The notes: generated from the letters alone by a model not told the origin. A stretch of 64,000 nt of DNA from Shinella sp. CPCC 101442 (GCF_024704725.1 NZ_JALIQS010000011.1:1-64000); one strand, 5' to 3'; positions 37,173 through 46,300 are shown, numbered from the stretch's first letter. Made by a program: numbers and translations.

Positions 37173-37380
37173 ATGGAAAGCTACACTCGCCGACGATCTA
37201 GCGCAGCTGGTGGACAAGGCGGTGACCCGCGGTGCAAGACAAGCGGAGGTATATGCGGCGATTGCCAGCGAGATGGATCGCTTGAAGATGGCCGACTACC
37301 GTGACCCCGATCCTGCCGATACCTTCTCGGAGCAGGCTGTCGAAGAACCAGCGAACGATTGGCCTGCAGCCAAGATGTAG
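37162..37380 (+). CDS. Small hypothetical protein
   Basis: The 72-residue product (MVDEWKATLADDLAQLVDKA ...) is acidic and helical. AAGGAG lies eight bases before the ATG, which overlaps the exonuclease gene's end by 11 bases. Function unknown. Confidence 0.6.
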   Translation: MVDEWKATLADDLAQLVDKAVTRGARQAEVYAAIASEMDRLKMADYRDPDPADTFSEQAVEEPANDWPAAKM

Positions 37381-37485
37381 GGCAGGCAAGGGGGCGATAC
37401 TTCGAGGTCGAAACTCCGCAGCGTCCCAATAACACTTGGCCGCGAGCACACACCTGATTCCAGAACAAGTCGGTGCGGACCTCGT

Positions 37486-38133
37486 ATGCCTCACGGTGAC
37501 ATGAACTTCGTTGATGACCCGTCGACGTTCGCCAGTTTGGCGGTCGGTAAAGATGAAGATCAGCGATTGAACCCGATGCAGCGCCTGTTCGAGCGAATCC
37601 GTAAACTCCCTCAGGTGACGATCGGCAAACTGCGAGGTTATGCACGCGGCCGCGGGTCGGAATTCCTCCAATCGCTCGACATGCGTTTCGCCAGCCTCGA
37701 ACGGGGATACCTCGCTCAGATGGAGGCCCCGACGGGCATCATCCCCGGGGCGGGGGCGACAGTGCACCTGCCTCGGTTGATGGGAAGAGGCAGAGCTCTG
37801 GAGGCCATTCTGGGAGCCGACCTGTTCGACGCACACACTGCAGAGCGGTATGGCTGGATCAATCGCGCGTTGCCGGACGGCGAGCTTGACGCCTTCATTC
37901 CCAGGTTGGCACGTAACATCGCAAGGCTTCCTCCAGGTGTCATCGCCGCGGGCAAGGCAGCTATCGACGCCACCCAGCTTGATCCTCTGGACGCTTTGCT
38001 CGAGCAGAACCGCCTGCTAGGAGAGACGTTCGAGAAGCCAGCGGCACGCGAACTGACGCGAGTGGCACTTGCGGCAGCGGCCCAGACACGTGACGGAGAG
38101 CGCAATCTCGAAACCCTCCTTTATGGTTTCTGA
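37486..38133 (+). pseudogene. N-terminally truncated enoyl-CoA hydratase
   Basis: The 215-residue frame aligns with the C-terminal three quarters of crotonase-family proteins: LPQVTIGKLRGYARGRGSEF, GIIPGAGATVHLPRLMGR, then AERYGWINRALPDGEL. The first 50-60 residues, including the first half of the CoA-binding site (the CAGAD-type segment), are missing, and usual length is about 260-280. RGRG replaces the usual RGGG. It is probably a remnant. Confidence 0.7.
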
Positions 38134-38254
38134 CTGCCGACCGCTCTCGGCTGATATCGGCGCACAGTAGCCGAATGATCCCATTTATTGTTAGTACTTT
38201 CGTCGAGTCGCTCGTGATCACATTGCTCTTGCGATCCGTGCCGCCGATCGATGC

Positions 38255-39214
38255 TCAAAATAGCATCAAATTGGCATGGGGCTTCAAGAATGCCCCATCC
38301 TTAACAGTTGAAAAATACGCCTCTTGAATGAAAGCCTTTTTCTCGTCCGACCAGCTATCGACATGGGACGGCCGAATGAAAAAGTTTTCGGTCGTGTCGA
38401 GTGCGAGAGTGGAGAGAGCCAGCAGTTGGTCCTCACCACTTTTCATCATCACGGGAGCGATGTGCTTTCGGGCAGGGCCAGAATGCACTTTGGGGTAGCT
38501 GAAAATGACGGCTGTTTCGTCAACGGAGAGCGGGATCATGTTCAACGCAATCCTGACGGCCTTTTTATTGTGCGGATTCTCATCTGTGGGGAAGAATGAT
38601 GACGACGCGAGCGCGGCGCGGCGACCCGAAATCTTGAATATAGAGTGTGCTATTTCCCTATATCGACCTTTCGCAAGATTCATGTCGTAGTGCATCAGAC
38701 GGTAGCGCCAGACCAGCCACGACTTGAACATAGCATTTACAGGAGCGGCGGCTGAGGCCGTCGGCTCGTTGGGTTTGACGACACCTAAATTCACATGCGT
38801 CTGATGGAGTGTCTGTAATTTGACCGCACTTTCCATAACTACATGCAACTCGCGTGTAATAGAGCGGTAAGCTATGAGAAACAACTGTTCCGCGTCACCA
38901 AGATCGAGCGGCTTGGTGTCGACGGGGAGAAAAATTTCTGTGTCATGCGCATTGCAGAAGCCCGTAAATGTAGATGCATTGTTGCGACCAACTTTTTCGA
39001 ACTCGCAGACGGGTTCCCCGTTGCCAACCTTTAGCTTCAGCCCGCACACGTGGCCGTGTTCCTCAATAAATGACAGGGCCGTTGATTTCTGAACGGAATG
39101 AGCGCGAATCGCGGCATTGGTGCATGACATTTCGGGACTCAAGCACTTGTTGAACTTGAGGCCCATGGATTTAAAAAATTGAGCTTTTTGCTCCCCGTCA
39201 GTCCTCGATTGCAT
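38255..39214 (-). CDS. Zinc-cluster protein beside the Hachiman pair
   Basis: The 319-residue product has an N-terminal cluster CLSPEMSC ... RAHSVQ (Cys24, Cys31, His39) and STFTGFCNAHDTEIF (Cys87, His90, Asp91), reminiscent of an HNH-like or zinc-bound nuclease fold. The remaining 220 residues are helical and unrecognised. It is divergent from hamA, which raises the possibility of a defence role, but no family name can be given. The 121 bases before it hold nothing clear. Confidence 0.65.
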   Translation of the reverse strand: MQSRTDGEQKAQFFKSMGLKFNKCLSPEMSCTNAAIRAHSVQKSTALSFIEEHGHVCGLKLKVGNGEPVCEFEKVGRNNASTFTGFCNAHDTEIFLPVDTKPLDLGDAEQLFLIAYRSITRELHVVMESAVKLQTLHQTHVNLGVVKPNEPTASAAAPVNAMFKSWLVWRYRLMHYDMNLAKGRYREIAHSIFKISGRRAALASSSFFPTDENPHNKKAVRIALNMIPLSVDETAVIFSYPKVHSGPARKHIAPVMMKSGEDQLLALSTLALDTTENFFIRPSHVDSWSDEKKAFIQEAYFSTVKDGAFLKPHANLMLF

Positions 39215-39531
39215 TTTCTTCCCACCTCGTAGCGTGATACGCGTTTTTATTGCAGCTATTCGAGTTTAACTTCCTCATGCTGCATGTTCTACGGCTCGGC
39301 GGTCCATTTCAGATGGTGCAAGGCAGCCGAACGCCCCCGTCTGCTGCCGGCTCGTCGCCGACATATCCTCAGAGACTTATGAGTTCGGCTGTAGTGTCGG
39401 AGCGATGAACAACCGCGAGCGCAAGAGACAATGGCATAAAGAGCTTTTTCTGTGTGGAATAACAACTCCAGCTTGCGTGAGGTGGGCGTCTGCTGTGATG
39501 TCTACCGAAAAGCACATCGGACTGTTAATCT
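39215..39531. other. Divergent promoter region
   Basis: This 317-base stretch lies between the divergent zinc-cluster gene and hamA and should hold both promoters. A 78-codon plus-strand frame overlaps it but has no domain. No clear operator was found. Confidence 0.4.
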
Positions 39532-40455
39532 TTGACAAAATTCACTTTCGAAACTTTGATCGACGAGGCTCTATCAGACGTCACGACTGTGGCTCATTTG
39601 AAAGCGGCCCTCAACAAACGTTGCCTATCCTTCTTCAATGATTTCGAAGACGGGTCTTGGCGCTATAAGAAATTTCAGAGTTATCTCTGGGACAACGTCG
39701 CGCAGACGGCACTTTCACAGCGCGAGAGGATGGCACTGCAAGACCAGAGCCACAGCGCGTTACTCGCCGCGGCGAAAAATCTCAGACTGAGTGACAACGA
39801 CATCGCTGGTCAGGGCAGCGAGATCGCCGAGATTTTTCTCTACGGCGTCATGCGGCATCACTTCAACGCTTTGCCAGTAGTTCCGAAGATTTTCTACAAG
39901 CAGAACTCCCAGGACAACGCAAAGGGCGCAGACAGCGTCCACATCGTCATCGACGGCTCAGATTTCCAGCTCTGGTTCGGTGAGGCGAAATTCTACAACT
40001 CGATCGCGGACGCCCGTCTGAACGCCGTTGTCGGTTCGGTGTTCGAAATGCTATCGACCGCCAAGCTTAAAAAAGAAAACACGATCATCACCAATATCGC
40101 CGACCTCGATCTCCTTTCCATCGACCCGGTATTGGTCGCGAAAATAAAATCGGTACTGGATACTCGGTCCTCCATAGACGAACTACGTTCGCGAATTCAC
40201 GTCCCTATAATGCTTCTGCATGAATGCTCGATCACTTCCGGAAAAACGGAAATGTCGAAAGCATACAAAGACGAGTTGATCGAACATCACCAGGAAAGAG
40301 CGGAGTCCTACTTTTCGAAACAGATCGGGAAATCAAGTGGAGTCTATAAATATAAAGACATCAAGTTCCATCTAATACTTTTTCCTGTTCCGAACAAGCA
40401 ACTCATCGTCGACATCTTCGCGAAGAATGTATCGTTCTATAAGGATCAGGCCTGA
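39532..40455 (+). CDS. hamA: HamA, Hachiman nuclease subunit (DUF1837)
   Basis: The 307-residue product carries the DUF1837 core: GQGSEIAEIFLYGVM, KGADSVHI with Asp134, and LWFGEAKFYNSI with Glu151 and Lys153, a PD-(D/E)XK-type nuclease centre. HamA with the helicase HamB forms the Hachiman anti-phage system, in which HamA degrades DNA once released. The start is a TTG, with no better upstream ATG in frame. The stop overlaps the hamB ATG by one base. Confidence 0.85.
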   Translation: MTKFTFETLIDEALSDVTTVAHLKAALNKRCLSFFNDFEDGSWRYKKFQSYLWDNVAQTALSQRERMALQDQSHSALLAAAKNLRLSDNDIAGQGSEIAEIFLYGVMRHHFNALPVVPKIFYKQNSQDNAKGADSVHIVIDGSDFQLWFGEAKFYNSIADARLNAVVGSVFEMLSTAKLKKENTIITNIADLDLLSIDPVLVAKIKSVLDTRSSIDELRSRIHVPIMLLHECSITSGKTEMSKAYKDELIEHHQERAESYFSKQIGKSSGVYKYKDIKFHLILFPVPNKQLIVDIFAKNVSFYKDQA

Positions 40456-42545
40456 TGGAGGTATTCTCTACATGTCAGGACATCAACGCCCACATTCAGC
40501 GCGGAAACGAGGTCGAGGCTCGTAACCTGCTAATACGACTGCTTGCGTCCATAGGCGAAGACGAGAGGGATTTCCCTGAGCTCGTAAACCACATGATCCG
40601 GGCGACCGGGCTTTTCCCGTACATGGAGATAGAGCGCGGAAGCTGGGACCAAAGGTTCCTTGCCGAGGCATTTTCGGTTGATGTCGGGGACAGAAAGGCG
40701 ACCCTTCACAGGGAGCAGTCCTATGTGCTGAAGAAGCTCCTTGAGGGAACCAATGTCGCGGTCAGCGCTCCTACAAGTTTCGGAAAGAGCTTCATTATCG
40801 ACGCCTTCATCGCGGCCAAGAGGCCTCAGACTGTCGTGATTATCGTGCCTACAATAGCTTTGATGGATGAAACCCGTCGGCGAATATTTCGTAAATTCGG
40901 ACGTGACTATGCCGTCATAACAGCGCCGGACACGCCATTAGGTGATCGCAACATCCTTATTTTCCCGCAGGAACGGGCCTTTGGATATCTCGGAAAGCTC
41001 GACAGGATCGACCTTTTGGTCGTCGACGAGTTCTATAAGGCGAGCGCGAAACACGACAAGGCTCGATCACCCGCGCTCGTCAAAGCGATCATGAAACTGT
41101 CAGCCAAAGCGGATCAGCGGTACTACCTTGCGCCCAATGTCAAAACTCTCGGACGCAGCGTCTTCACCGACGACATGGAGTTCGTCGAACTCCTCAACTT
41201 CAATACCGTGTATCTGAACAAGCACGATCTCTATCGAGAGATAGACGGCGACGAAGTGAAAAAGGGTGAAAAACTGATCGAGATCATCGGACCTCGAAAT
41301 GCGAAGTCTCTCATTTACGCGGGAACCTACGTCGATATCCGCAAGGTATGCGACCTCGTCAAGGCGCGGATGACTCCGGTGGATCGTCCACTTACTCGCC
41401 ACTTCGCGGACTGGCTTAGAACAAATTATAGAATGGATTGGCAGCTCCCTGACGTCATCGATCGGGGGCTGGGGGTCCACAATGGCAGTATGCATCGGTG
41501 CCTGACCCAAATTCAGGTCAAGCTTTTCGAACACGAACGCGGTCTGGATCACATTGTCTCCACCTCGTCGATTATCGAGGGAGTGAACACCTCGGCGCAG
41601 AACGTGGTCATCTGGCGCAATCGGGTGGGGAACACCAAACTCAAGGACTTCACCTACAAGAACATCATCGGCCGAGGTGGCCGCATGTTCAAGCATTTCG
41701 TCGGTGACATCTATCTTCTCGAGCCGCCGCCTGAAGACGAGGAGACCCAGCTGGCCATAGAGTTTCCCGAGCAAATTCTCGGTGACCTCGACGCGGATCG
41801 GGACGGCTCGCGCCTTACCTCTGAACAGCTGGAGCGGGTTATCGAGTTCAAGAACTCAATGATCGACATACTCGGCCGGGATGAATGGGCTAGGCTTCAA
41901 CGCGAAAATGTGCTGCAGGATAGTGATTCCACGTTCCTGTTGTCGCTGGCGGCAGACATGAAATTCAATCCGGAGAACTGGAATGGCTTTGCCTATCTGA
42001 ACTCGAACGATCCTGACCGCTGGGAGCACATCCTTTATAAGCTCATAAACTTCAAGGGTTCCGGATGGGAGGCACAATACGGCAAGATAGTTGCTGTTAC
42101 GAAGGCGATACACCGGAACTGGAGTACGCCGCTTTCTCAGCTTCTCGCCAGCCTGAATGGCCAAGGGATCACGATCGACGAATTCTTCCAGATCGAGAGG
42201 ACGGTGACCTTCAAACTCTCCGCCCTCGTGAGCGACGCGAACGAGCTATACAAGATCATAGTTGATCCGAAAGTGGACGTGTCCCGTTTTATCGCGCGGC
42301 TGGCCAGAGCCTTCCTTCCGGGTACCGTATACCACCTTGAAGAGTACGGTCTTCCAAGGATGATCTCGAAAAAGCTTCAAGACAGCGGCGTGATCGATCT
42401 GGCCGACAGCTCCGTGAACATCCGCGACGCCATCGCCAGATTTAACGAGATCGGGTTGGAAAGCCTGTTCACGATCCAAAGCTTGTCACGGTTTGATAAG
42501 TACATCCTCAAGCATTTCGCGGAGGGAATCACGCCTAACCAGTAG
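40455..42545 (+). CDS. hamB: HamB, Hachiman helicase subunit
   Basis: The 696-residue superfamily 2 helicase has Walker A SAPTSFGKSF (105-112), Walker B VVDEFYKAS (DEFY 191-194) and the later motifs STSSIIEGVNTSAQ and IIGRGGRMFKHF. HamB senses or scans DNA and holds the nuclease HamA in check. Translation is coupled to hamA through the TGATG overlap. Size and two-gene order match known Hachiman loci. Confidence 0.87.
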   Translation: MEVFSTCQDINAHIQRGNEVEARNLLIRLLASIGEDERDFPELVNHMIRATGLFPYMEIERGSWDQRFLAEAFSVDVGDRKATLHREQSYVLKKLLEGTNVAVSAPTSFGKSFIIDAFIAAKRPQTVVIIVPTIALMDETRRRIFRKFGRDYAVITAPDTPLGDRNILIFPQERAFGYLGKLDRIDLLVVDEFYKASAKHDKARSPALVKAIMKLSAKADQRYYLAPNVKTLGRSVFTDDMEFVELLNFNTVYLNKHDLYREIDGDEVKKGEKLIEIIGPRNAKSLIYAGTYVDIRKVCDLVKARMTPVDRPLTRHFADWLRTNYRMDWQLPDVIDRGLGVHNGSMHRCLTQIQVKLFEHERGLDHIVSTSSIIEGVNTSAQNVVIWRNRVGNTKLKDFTYKNIIGRGGRMFKHFVGDIYLLEPPPEDEETQLAIEFPEQILGDLDADRDGSRLTSEQLERVIEFKNSMIDILGRDEWARLQRENVLQDSDSTFLLSLAADMKFNPENWNGFAYLNSNDPDRWEHILYKLINFKGSGWEAQYGKIVAVTKAIHRNWSTPLSQLLASLNGQGITIDEFFQIERTVTFKLSALVSDANELYKIIVDPKVDVSRFIARLARAFLPGTVYHLEEYGLPRMISKKLQDSGVIDLADSSVNIRDAIARFNEIGLESLFTIQSLSRFDKYILKHFAEGITPNQ

Positions 42546-42612
42546 AGAATCGGATCGCCTCCGCTCAAAGATTCAGCGCAGCGATCTCCGCCGGCTAAAA
42601 CGGCATAGCGAA

Positions 42613-42639
42613 AAGACCCCGAGGTTCCCCCGGGGTCTT
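42613..42639. terminator. Intrinsic terminator between convergent genes
   Basis: Perfect 9-bp stem AAGACCCCG/CGGGGTCTT with a 9-base loop and a T-tract on the minus-strand side, closing the 42670-43167 gene; it can also stop hamB transcription. It resembles the terminator at 13712-13735. Confidence 0.8.
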
Positions 42640-42669
42640 GGTTTGTCGAATGTTACGTCTCGAAGTCAG

Positions 42670-43167
42670 TTAGGACTTCGTCTGCACTCCGAGCATGTCG
42701 AACACTTTTGCAAGCTGTCCAACCGCATGGTCGTTCGCGGCAGCGTTGCCATAACCTTCATGCGCCAGGCTGAAGCACGCAGCGAAAACAGTGAGTGCGT
42801 TCTTCATCGTTTCTTCGTCGCCAAGGAAACGAGCGGCGATTTCCGACTTCGTCAAGGGACCGAGGGTCGACGACAGATCGAAACCCTTAATCTCCCCGTC
42901 GAGACCCTTCGTGGCTTCGAAGTGGTCCGTGGCCACCTTCTCGCCTTCGCCGAATGCGGTTGCATTGCGAGCGAAGAAGAGCACGGGCTGAAGATACTTT
43001 CCGTCCGGATCAACCATTGCAGCGACGTGAACACCGTCGAGCAGAGTTTCAACACGGTCAGCGGAAGCCTGCACCACCTGGAGTGCCGCTTCGAAGTGCG
43101 TCGGCTTCTTCTTAGACTTAGAAACGCGACGCGAGACGGAGCGGGCAGACGTATTCACCTTGGTCAT
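42670..43167 (-). CDS. Leader-controlled hypothetical gene B
   Basis: The 165-residue product begins with a basic Ser/Lys-rich segment (SARSVSRRVSKSKKKP) and continues as a soluble, helical protein; no family recognised. It is preceded by the second copy of the leader peptide and two-hairpin module and by AAAGGA 9 bases before the ATG. I see no clear homology to gene A at 13754-14200, so the leader, not the protein, is what they share. Confidence 0.7.
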   Translation of the reverse strand: MTKVNTSARSVSRRVSKSKKKPTHFEAALQVVQASADRVETLLDGVHVAAMVDPDGKYLQPVLFFARNATAFGEGEKVATDHFEATKGLDGEIKGFDLSSTLGPLTKSEIAARFLGDEETMKNALTVFAACFSLAHEGYGNAAANDHAVGQLAKVFDMLGVQTKS

Positions 43168-43298
43168 GCCAAAGTCCTTTATAGCCCGGCATCGGTGCGA
43201 AAAGCCGGGCCCCGAGCTTACAAGGTCGCACCTATTCGCTCGGGAAGAATGTTAGACATGTCGCCTCCGTTGGTTCGTTTCGACACGTAAGCCATACG
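43168..43298 (-). promoter_or_regulatory. Structured leader RNA, copy 2
   Basis: On the minus strand: CGTATG (43298-43293), GTCGAAAC (43284-43277), leader peptide gene (43259-43218), hairpin 1 (CCCGAGC/GCTCGGG at 43238-43244 and 43211-43217, 20-base loop) and hairpin 2 (GCCCGGC/GCCGGGC at 43204-43210 and 43184-43190, 13-base loop). Loop 1 has GGTGCGA (43226-43232), loop 2 TCGCACC (43194-43200). Compared with copy 1 the stems differ but still pair, and the spacings between promoter-side blocks, leader peptide and loops are identical. The two hairpins abut directly. Confidence 0.7.
43218..43259 (-). CDS. Leader peptide MSNILPERIGATL
   Basis: A 13-codon ATG-started frame with GGAGG four bases upstream, ending in TAA inside hairpin 1. 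Same length and same last five residues (IGATL) as the leader at 14246-14287, though the first eight residues differ. The IGATL codons carry the loop 1 7-mer, so translating ribosomes would break the loop-loop pairing. Confidence 0.65.
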   Translation of the reverse strand: MSNILPERIGATL

Positions 43299-43663
43299 CG
43301 GCTGGCTTATAACGGCGCATTAAAGCAAAGGGTTAGCGGACATCGCTTGCGGAACGGGCAATTTTAAACGTCTGCCGCGAATATCCGGCATCGTCGAGGT
43401 TTTCGGGAATGGAGACGGATGGCGGTCGAAATCTGGCCGCCATTATTTACGAGATAGCTCCAGCTCGTCCGCTTTATCGGGAGGGTCCCCGTCATCCAAG
43501 AGGTTGCCTGCTTCTTCTCAGTCTCAGACATCAAACTCTCCATTTGTCTCTGTCTCCTTCAATGGTGTGACCTGCCGACGACTGGGACAAATCGGCCGAC
43601 GAAAATCTTGATGCCGAAACCCTGGGGTTGTGTTAGCAGCGCTTGGGGACAATGGGGGATGGC
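43299..43663. other. Gap without a supported gene
   Basis: This 365-base stretch holds upstream sequence of leader copy 2 and of the membrane-protein gene at 43664. An open frame at 43559-43825 on the minus strand is the antisense of the real gene. Nothing else was identified. Confidence 0.4.
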
Positions 43664-44368
43664 ATGACCGAGACGCCGACGAAAAACATATGGGCGGAAG
43701 CCTACAAGGAGCGACAGAAGTGGGAGAAGGACTCCGACGAGTTCGTCAGGCTCGGTGAGAGGGTGATCAAGCGGCGGCTTGTCGAAACACCAGGCTTTGC
43801 CGAGTTCGACCGCAGCGTCGCTCATTACGTATCTACGGACAAGAAAGTACCTGGATGGATGCAGGTCTGGTTTGGAAACAGGCCCATGAGCGGGAGGCGC
43901 ACCGAGAAAGGCGCTATCGCCCGCGAGTCTGGACCGTCGCTCGTCTACAGCCGCGGGCCGTCGGGCGAGATGGCCGTGATCATGTATCCCGTGAAGTCCG
44001 ACGTCGCAAATGTCTACGAAGACGCCATCATCCTTCGCATTGGGTTTATGGACTACTGGGACCTATATCTCGGTGTCCGTCAGGACATGCGTGATCTCAT
44101 GGCCTACGCCTATGTCAGCAGCATAGACCTCAAGCCGTCATGGACACAGAGCCTGCGCATCAAGTGGCTCCGATGGACCAGACGGCAAATCATTGATGAG
44201 GACCATCACTATCCAGCGCACATGACCGCGCTATGGAAACTGGCGAAGATGATCGGCGCGGGCTCTGTAACAGGTATATTCAGATTGCTCGGCCCAGGCC
44301 TGGTGGGCTGGCTTATCGGCATGTACGGCAACGAATGGCTCAAGAGCCTGATGCCAGGAGGCAACTGA
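43664..44368 (+). CDS. Hypothetical protein, C-terminal membrane segment
   Basis: The 234-residue product is mostly soluble, aromatic-rich (FMDYWDLYLGVRQDM), with a C-terminal hydrophobic stretch (about residues 205-225, FRLLGPGLVGWLIGM). The ATG at 43664 follows GGGGGA. It ends five bases before the next membrane-protein gene. Function unknown. Confidence 0.6.
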   Translation: MTETPTKNIWAEAYKERQKWEKDSDEFVRLGERVIKRRLVETPGFAEFDRSVAHYVSTDKKVPGWMQVWFGNRPMSGRRTEKGAIARESGPSLVYSRGPSGEMAVIMYPVKSDVANVYEDAIILRIGFMDYWDLYLGVRQDMRDLMAYAYVSSIDLKPSWTQSLRIKWLRWTRRQIIDEDHHYPAHMTALWKLAKMIGAGSVTGIFRLLGPGLVGWLIGMYGNEWLKSLMPGGN

Positions 44369-44373
44369 CGCCC

Positions 44374-44643
44374 ATGTTCAACGAGTTCCCCATCACCAAC
44401 TCCAAGCGCCAGACCATCGTTGGCCTGATCGCCTTCGGCGTGGCATTCTGGATTACCCGCGGCATGTTCGGGAAGCTCGGGGCCGAACTCGAGCGCGTCT
44501 GCGAGATCGTCGAGAGGATCGGTGACAGGTGCCGTACGGGTGCGGACCTCAGCCTCCTATTCTGGCTCGCGACGTTCGGCTGCATCGCGATCGGCTACGT
44601 TGCCTATCGCCTGTCGCACAGCATGTTCACGCCAAAGCCCTGA
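44374..44643 (+). CDS. Small two-pass membrane protein
   Basis: The 89-residue product has two transmembrane segments (about residues 13-30 and 63-82) joined by an amphipathic helix (KLGAELERVCEIVERIGDRC). It starts at 44374, AGGAGG lying nearby upstream, and appears co-transcribed with the 43664 gene. Confidence 0.6.
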   Translation: MFNEFPITNSKRQTIVGLIAFGVAFWITRGMFGKLGAELERVCEIVERIGDRCRTGADLSLLFWLATFGCIAIGYVAYRLSHSMFTPKP

Positions 44644-44678
44644 CATCGAAATCCGTTGACTTGTGTCGCATATATGAG

Positions 44679-44697
44679 ACGTTACGCGCCCTAACGT
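44679..44697. promoter_or_regulatory. Candidate operator palindrome
   Basis: ACGTTA-N7-TAACGT, a perfect 6-bp inverted repeat, 15 bases before the XRE-family regulator gene. It is bracketed by two direct copies of TATGAGAC (44673 and 44703 areas). The position suits autoregulation by the downstream protein. Confidence 0.5.
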
Positions 44698-44711
44698 ATC
44701 GAGTATGAGAC

Positions 44712-45113
44712 ATGGCCGATAATCCCAACATCCCCACGACGAAAGGCGGCAACGTCGTCCACCCGCGCGTCGAACGCGGTCTTCGGAAACTCGGTGAGGA
44801 CATCTCCCTCGCTCGCCGTGCGCGCAAGATGACGGCCCAGGACTTCGCGGATCGGATTGGGATTTCGAGGGCGACGCTGCACCGCCTGGAGGGCGGCGAT
44901 CCGGGAATTGGCATCAATACGCTGGCCATGGCGCTCCACGCGCTCGGTCGCCTGGACGCCCTGATCGATATCGCAGACCCAGCGCGCGACGTGGTGACGA
45001 TGATGCAGCTGCGGGATGCCGTGCCGCGGCGGGTCGGCAAGGCGTGGAAGTCGGCGAAGACCGAAGGCGTCGAAGTCATCGATAAGGCCGACGGCAAGTT
45101 CGTCGGCTTCTGA
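44712..45113 (+). CDS. XRE-family (HipB-like) transcription regulator
   Basis: The 133-residue product has a helix-turn-helix of the XRE type (about residues 27-80): DISLARRARKMTAQDFADRI, GISRATLHRLEGG, then GINTLAMALHALGRL. The style resembles HipB antitoxins, but no HipA kinase gene follows, so it is either an orphan or a plain repressor. An operator-like palindrome lies just upstream. Confidence 0.8.
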   Translation: MADNPNIPTTKGGNVVHPRVERGLRKLGEDISLARRARKMTAQDFADRIGISRATLHRLEGGDPGIGINTLAMALHALGRLDALIDIADPARDVVTMMQLRDAVPRRVGKAWKSAKTEGVEVIDKADGKFVGF

Positions 45114-45138
45114 TCTCCTGACATGAGATTGAGAAAAC

Positions 45139-45168
45139 GAAGACCCCGTTGGCGAGGACGGGGTCTTC
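45139..45168 (+). terminator. Intrinsic terminator hairpin
   Basis: Perfect 11-bp stem GAAGACCCCGT/ACGGGGTCTTC, 8-base loop, 25 bases after the XRE gene. The T-tract is weak on the plus strand. Confidence 0.65.
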
Positions 45169-45305
45169 GGCATTCGGGTGATTGTGTTCCCGCCGACGGT
45201 ACCCATCGTTTTCGCCAGCGCGATTTTTCAAATTGTCCGCGACCCGTTTCCGAGGCCTCAACCTGTCCGGGTTAACGTGGTGTCGAGAATTGCAGGGAGG
45301 CAAAT

Positions 45306-45771
45306 ATGGCATTCGAGCAATTGATAGCGGTTTCGATGACGATCGCGTTCTGTTCGGGCGCGGGAGTGATGTATCTTGTCACCGACAACGATGTGCCGCC
45401 GAAAAGCTCTGTTGCCCAAGTATCCGTTAAACCGTTTGCCCGGTGTGTTGGCGCAGTGAGGGCGCATTGCGTCGTCGATGGCGACACTCTCTGGCATTCC
45501 GGAATGAAAGTGAGGATCGCCGATATCGACACGCCTGAGATTGGGTCGCCCAAATGCGCAGCCGAGAAGGCCCTCGGAGAAGGCAACTAGAAGGCTGATA
45601 GAGCTAGTAAACGCTGGACCTTTCGAGACGAGAGCGTGGGAGGGGCGCGACGAGGACAGATATGGCCGTAAGCTCAGGGTCTTGGTCCGCAACGGGAAGA
45701 GCCTCGGTGACGTGCTGGTAAGCGAGGGGCTGGCGCACACGTGGACGGGCCGCAAGGAATCATGGTGTTAA
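45306..45771 (+). pseudogene. Frameshifted secreted SNase-like nuclease
   Basis: The first frame encodes an N-terminal membrane anchor or signal then CVVDGDTLWHSGMKVRIADI DTPEIG and CAAEKALGEGN-stop, the front of a staphylococcal-nuclease domain. The shifted frame from about 45575 continues EKATRRLIELVNAG, then GRDEDRYGRKLRVL and GLAHTW, the rest of the domain including the second Arg of the active site. So one base is missing or extra near GGAGAAGG at about 45576. The ribosome binding site GGGAGG is intact. It may be an inactive gene, a sequencing error or a programmed shift. Confidence 0.75.
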
Positions 45772-45798
45772 TGCCGAGGGGCATTTGAGGGACTGGAC

Positions 45799-46275
45799 GT
45801 GGCGCGACGTATTGTATTTGCGAAAATAAATGACCATTGGCGCGAAAGCGCTGAACACTCTGGTCGTTTGTTCTTCAAGCTAGACGACCAAGTCGAGATC
45901 GATTGGAAGTTCAGGATCGGAAGGGACTACGAAACCGGAGAGCTGATTTCAGACCTGCCGCCATACACGGTCAGATTCCGAAGCCAAGACATCGGAGAGC
46001 TTACGGACGCCGACGATATCCTCTGGGTGCGAAAGGCAACCGATCAAGACCCTGACGACGGGGCTGTCGGGCGTGTGAACGAGATCGTCCACGGAGAAAA
46101 ATTTGTCTACGGCGAGAAGAAGCAGACCATTGAGGGCTTCAAAATTGAGGTGCTAACGGGAGTAGACGCCCGCAAGCTCAAAGCTTCGAATGATTTCGAA
46201 ACCTCGAAGCAGACTTTCATGAAATATTGGTGGTTGATCCCACTATTGCTGGCGTTGATTTGGTGGAAGTTTTGA
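45799..46275 (+). CDS. Hypothetical tail-anchored protein
   Basis: The 158-residue product is soluble and polar with a C-terminal membrane segment (YWWLIPLLLALIWWKF). It begins at a GTG; no ATG is nearby in frame. No family recognised. It is followed by the metallopeptidase gene. Confidence 0.55.
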   Translation: MARRIVFAKINDHWRESAEHSGRLFFKLDDQVEIDWKFRIGRDYETGELISDLPPYTVRFRSQDIGELTDADDILWVRKATDQDPDDGAVGRVNEIVHGEKFVYGEKKQTIEGFKIEVLTGVDARKLKASNDFETSKQTFMKYWWLIPLLLALIWWKF

Positions 46276-46300
46276 TGCAGCGACAGCCGATCCGAGGCAA

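Noticed and set aside
44712-45113. Complete HipBA toxin-antitoxin module
   Set aside because: Only the HipB-like regulator is present; no HipA kinase gene follows or precedes it.
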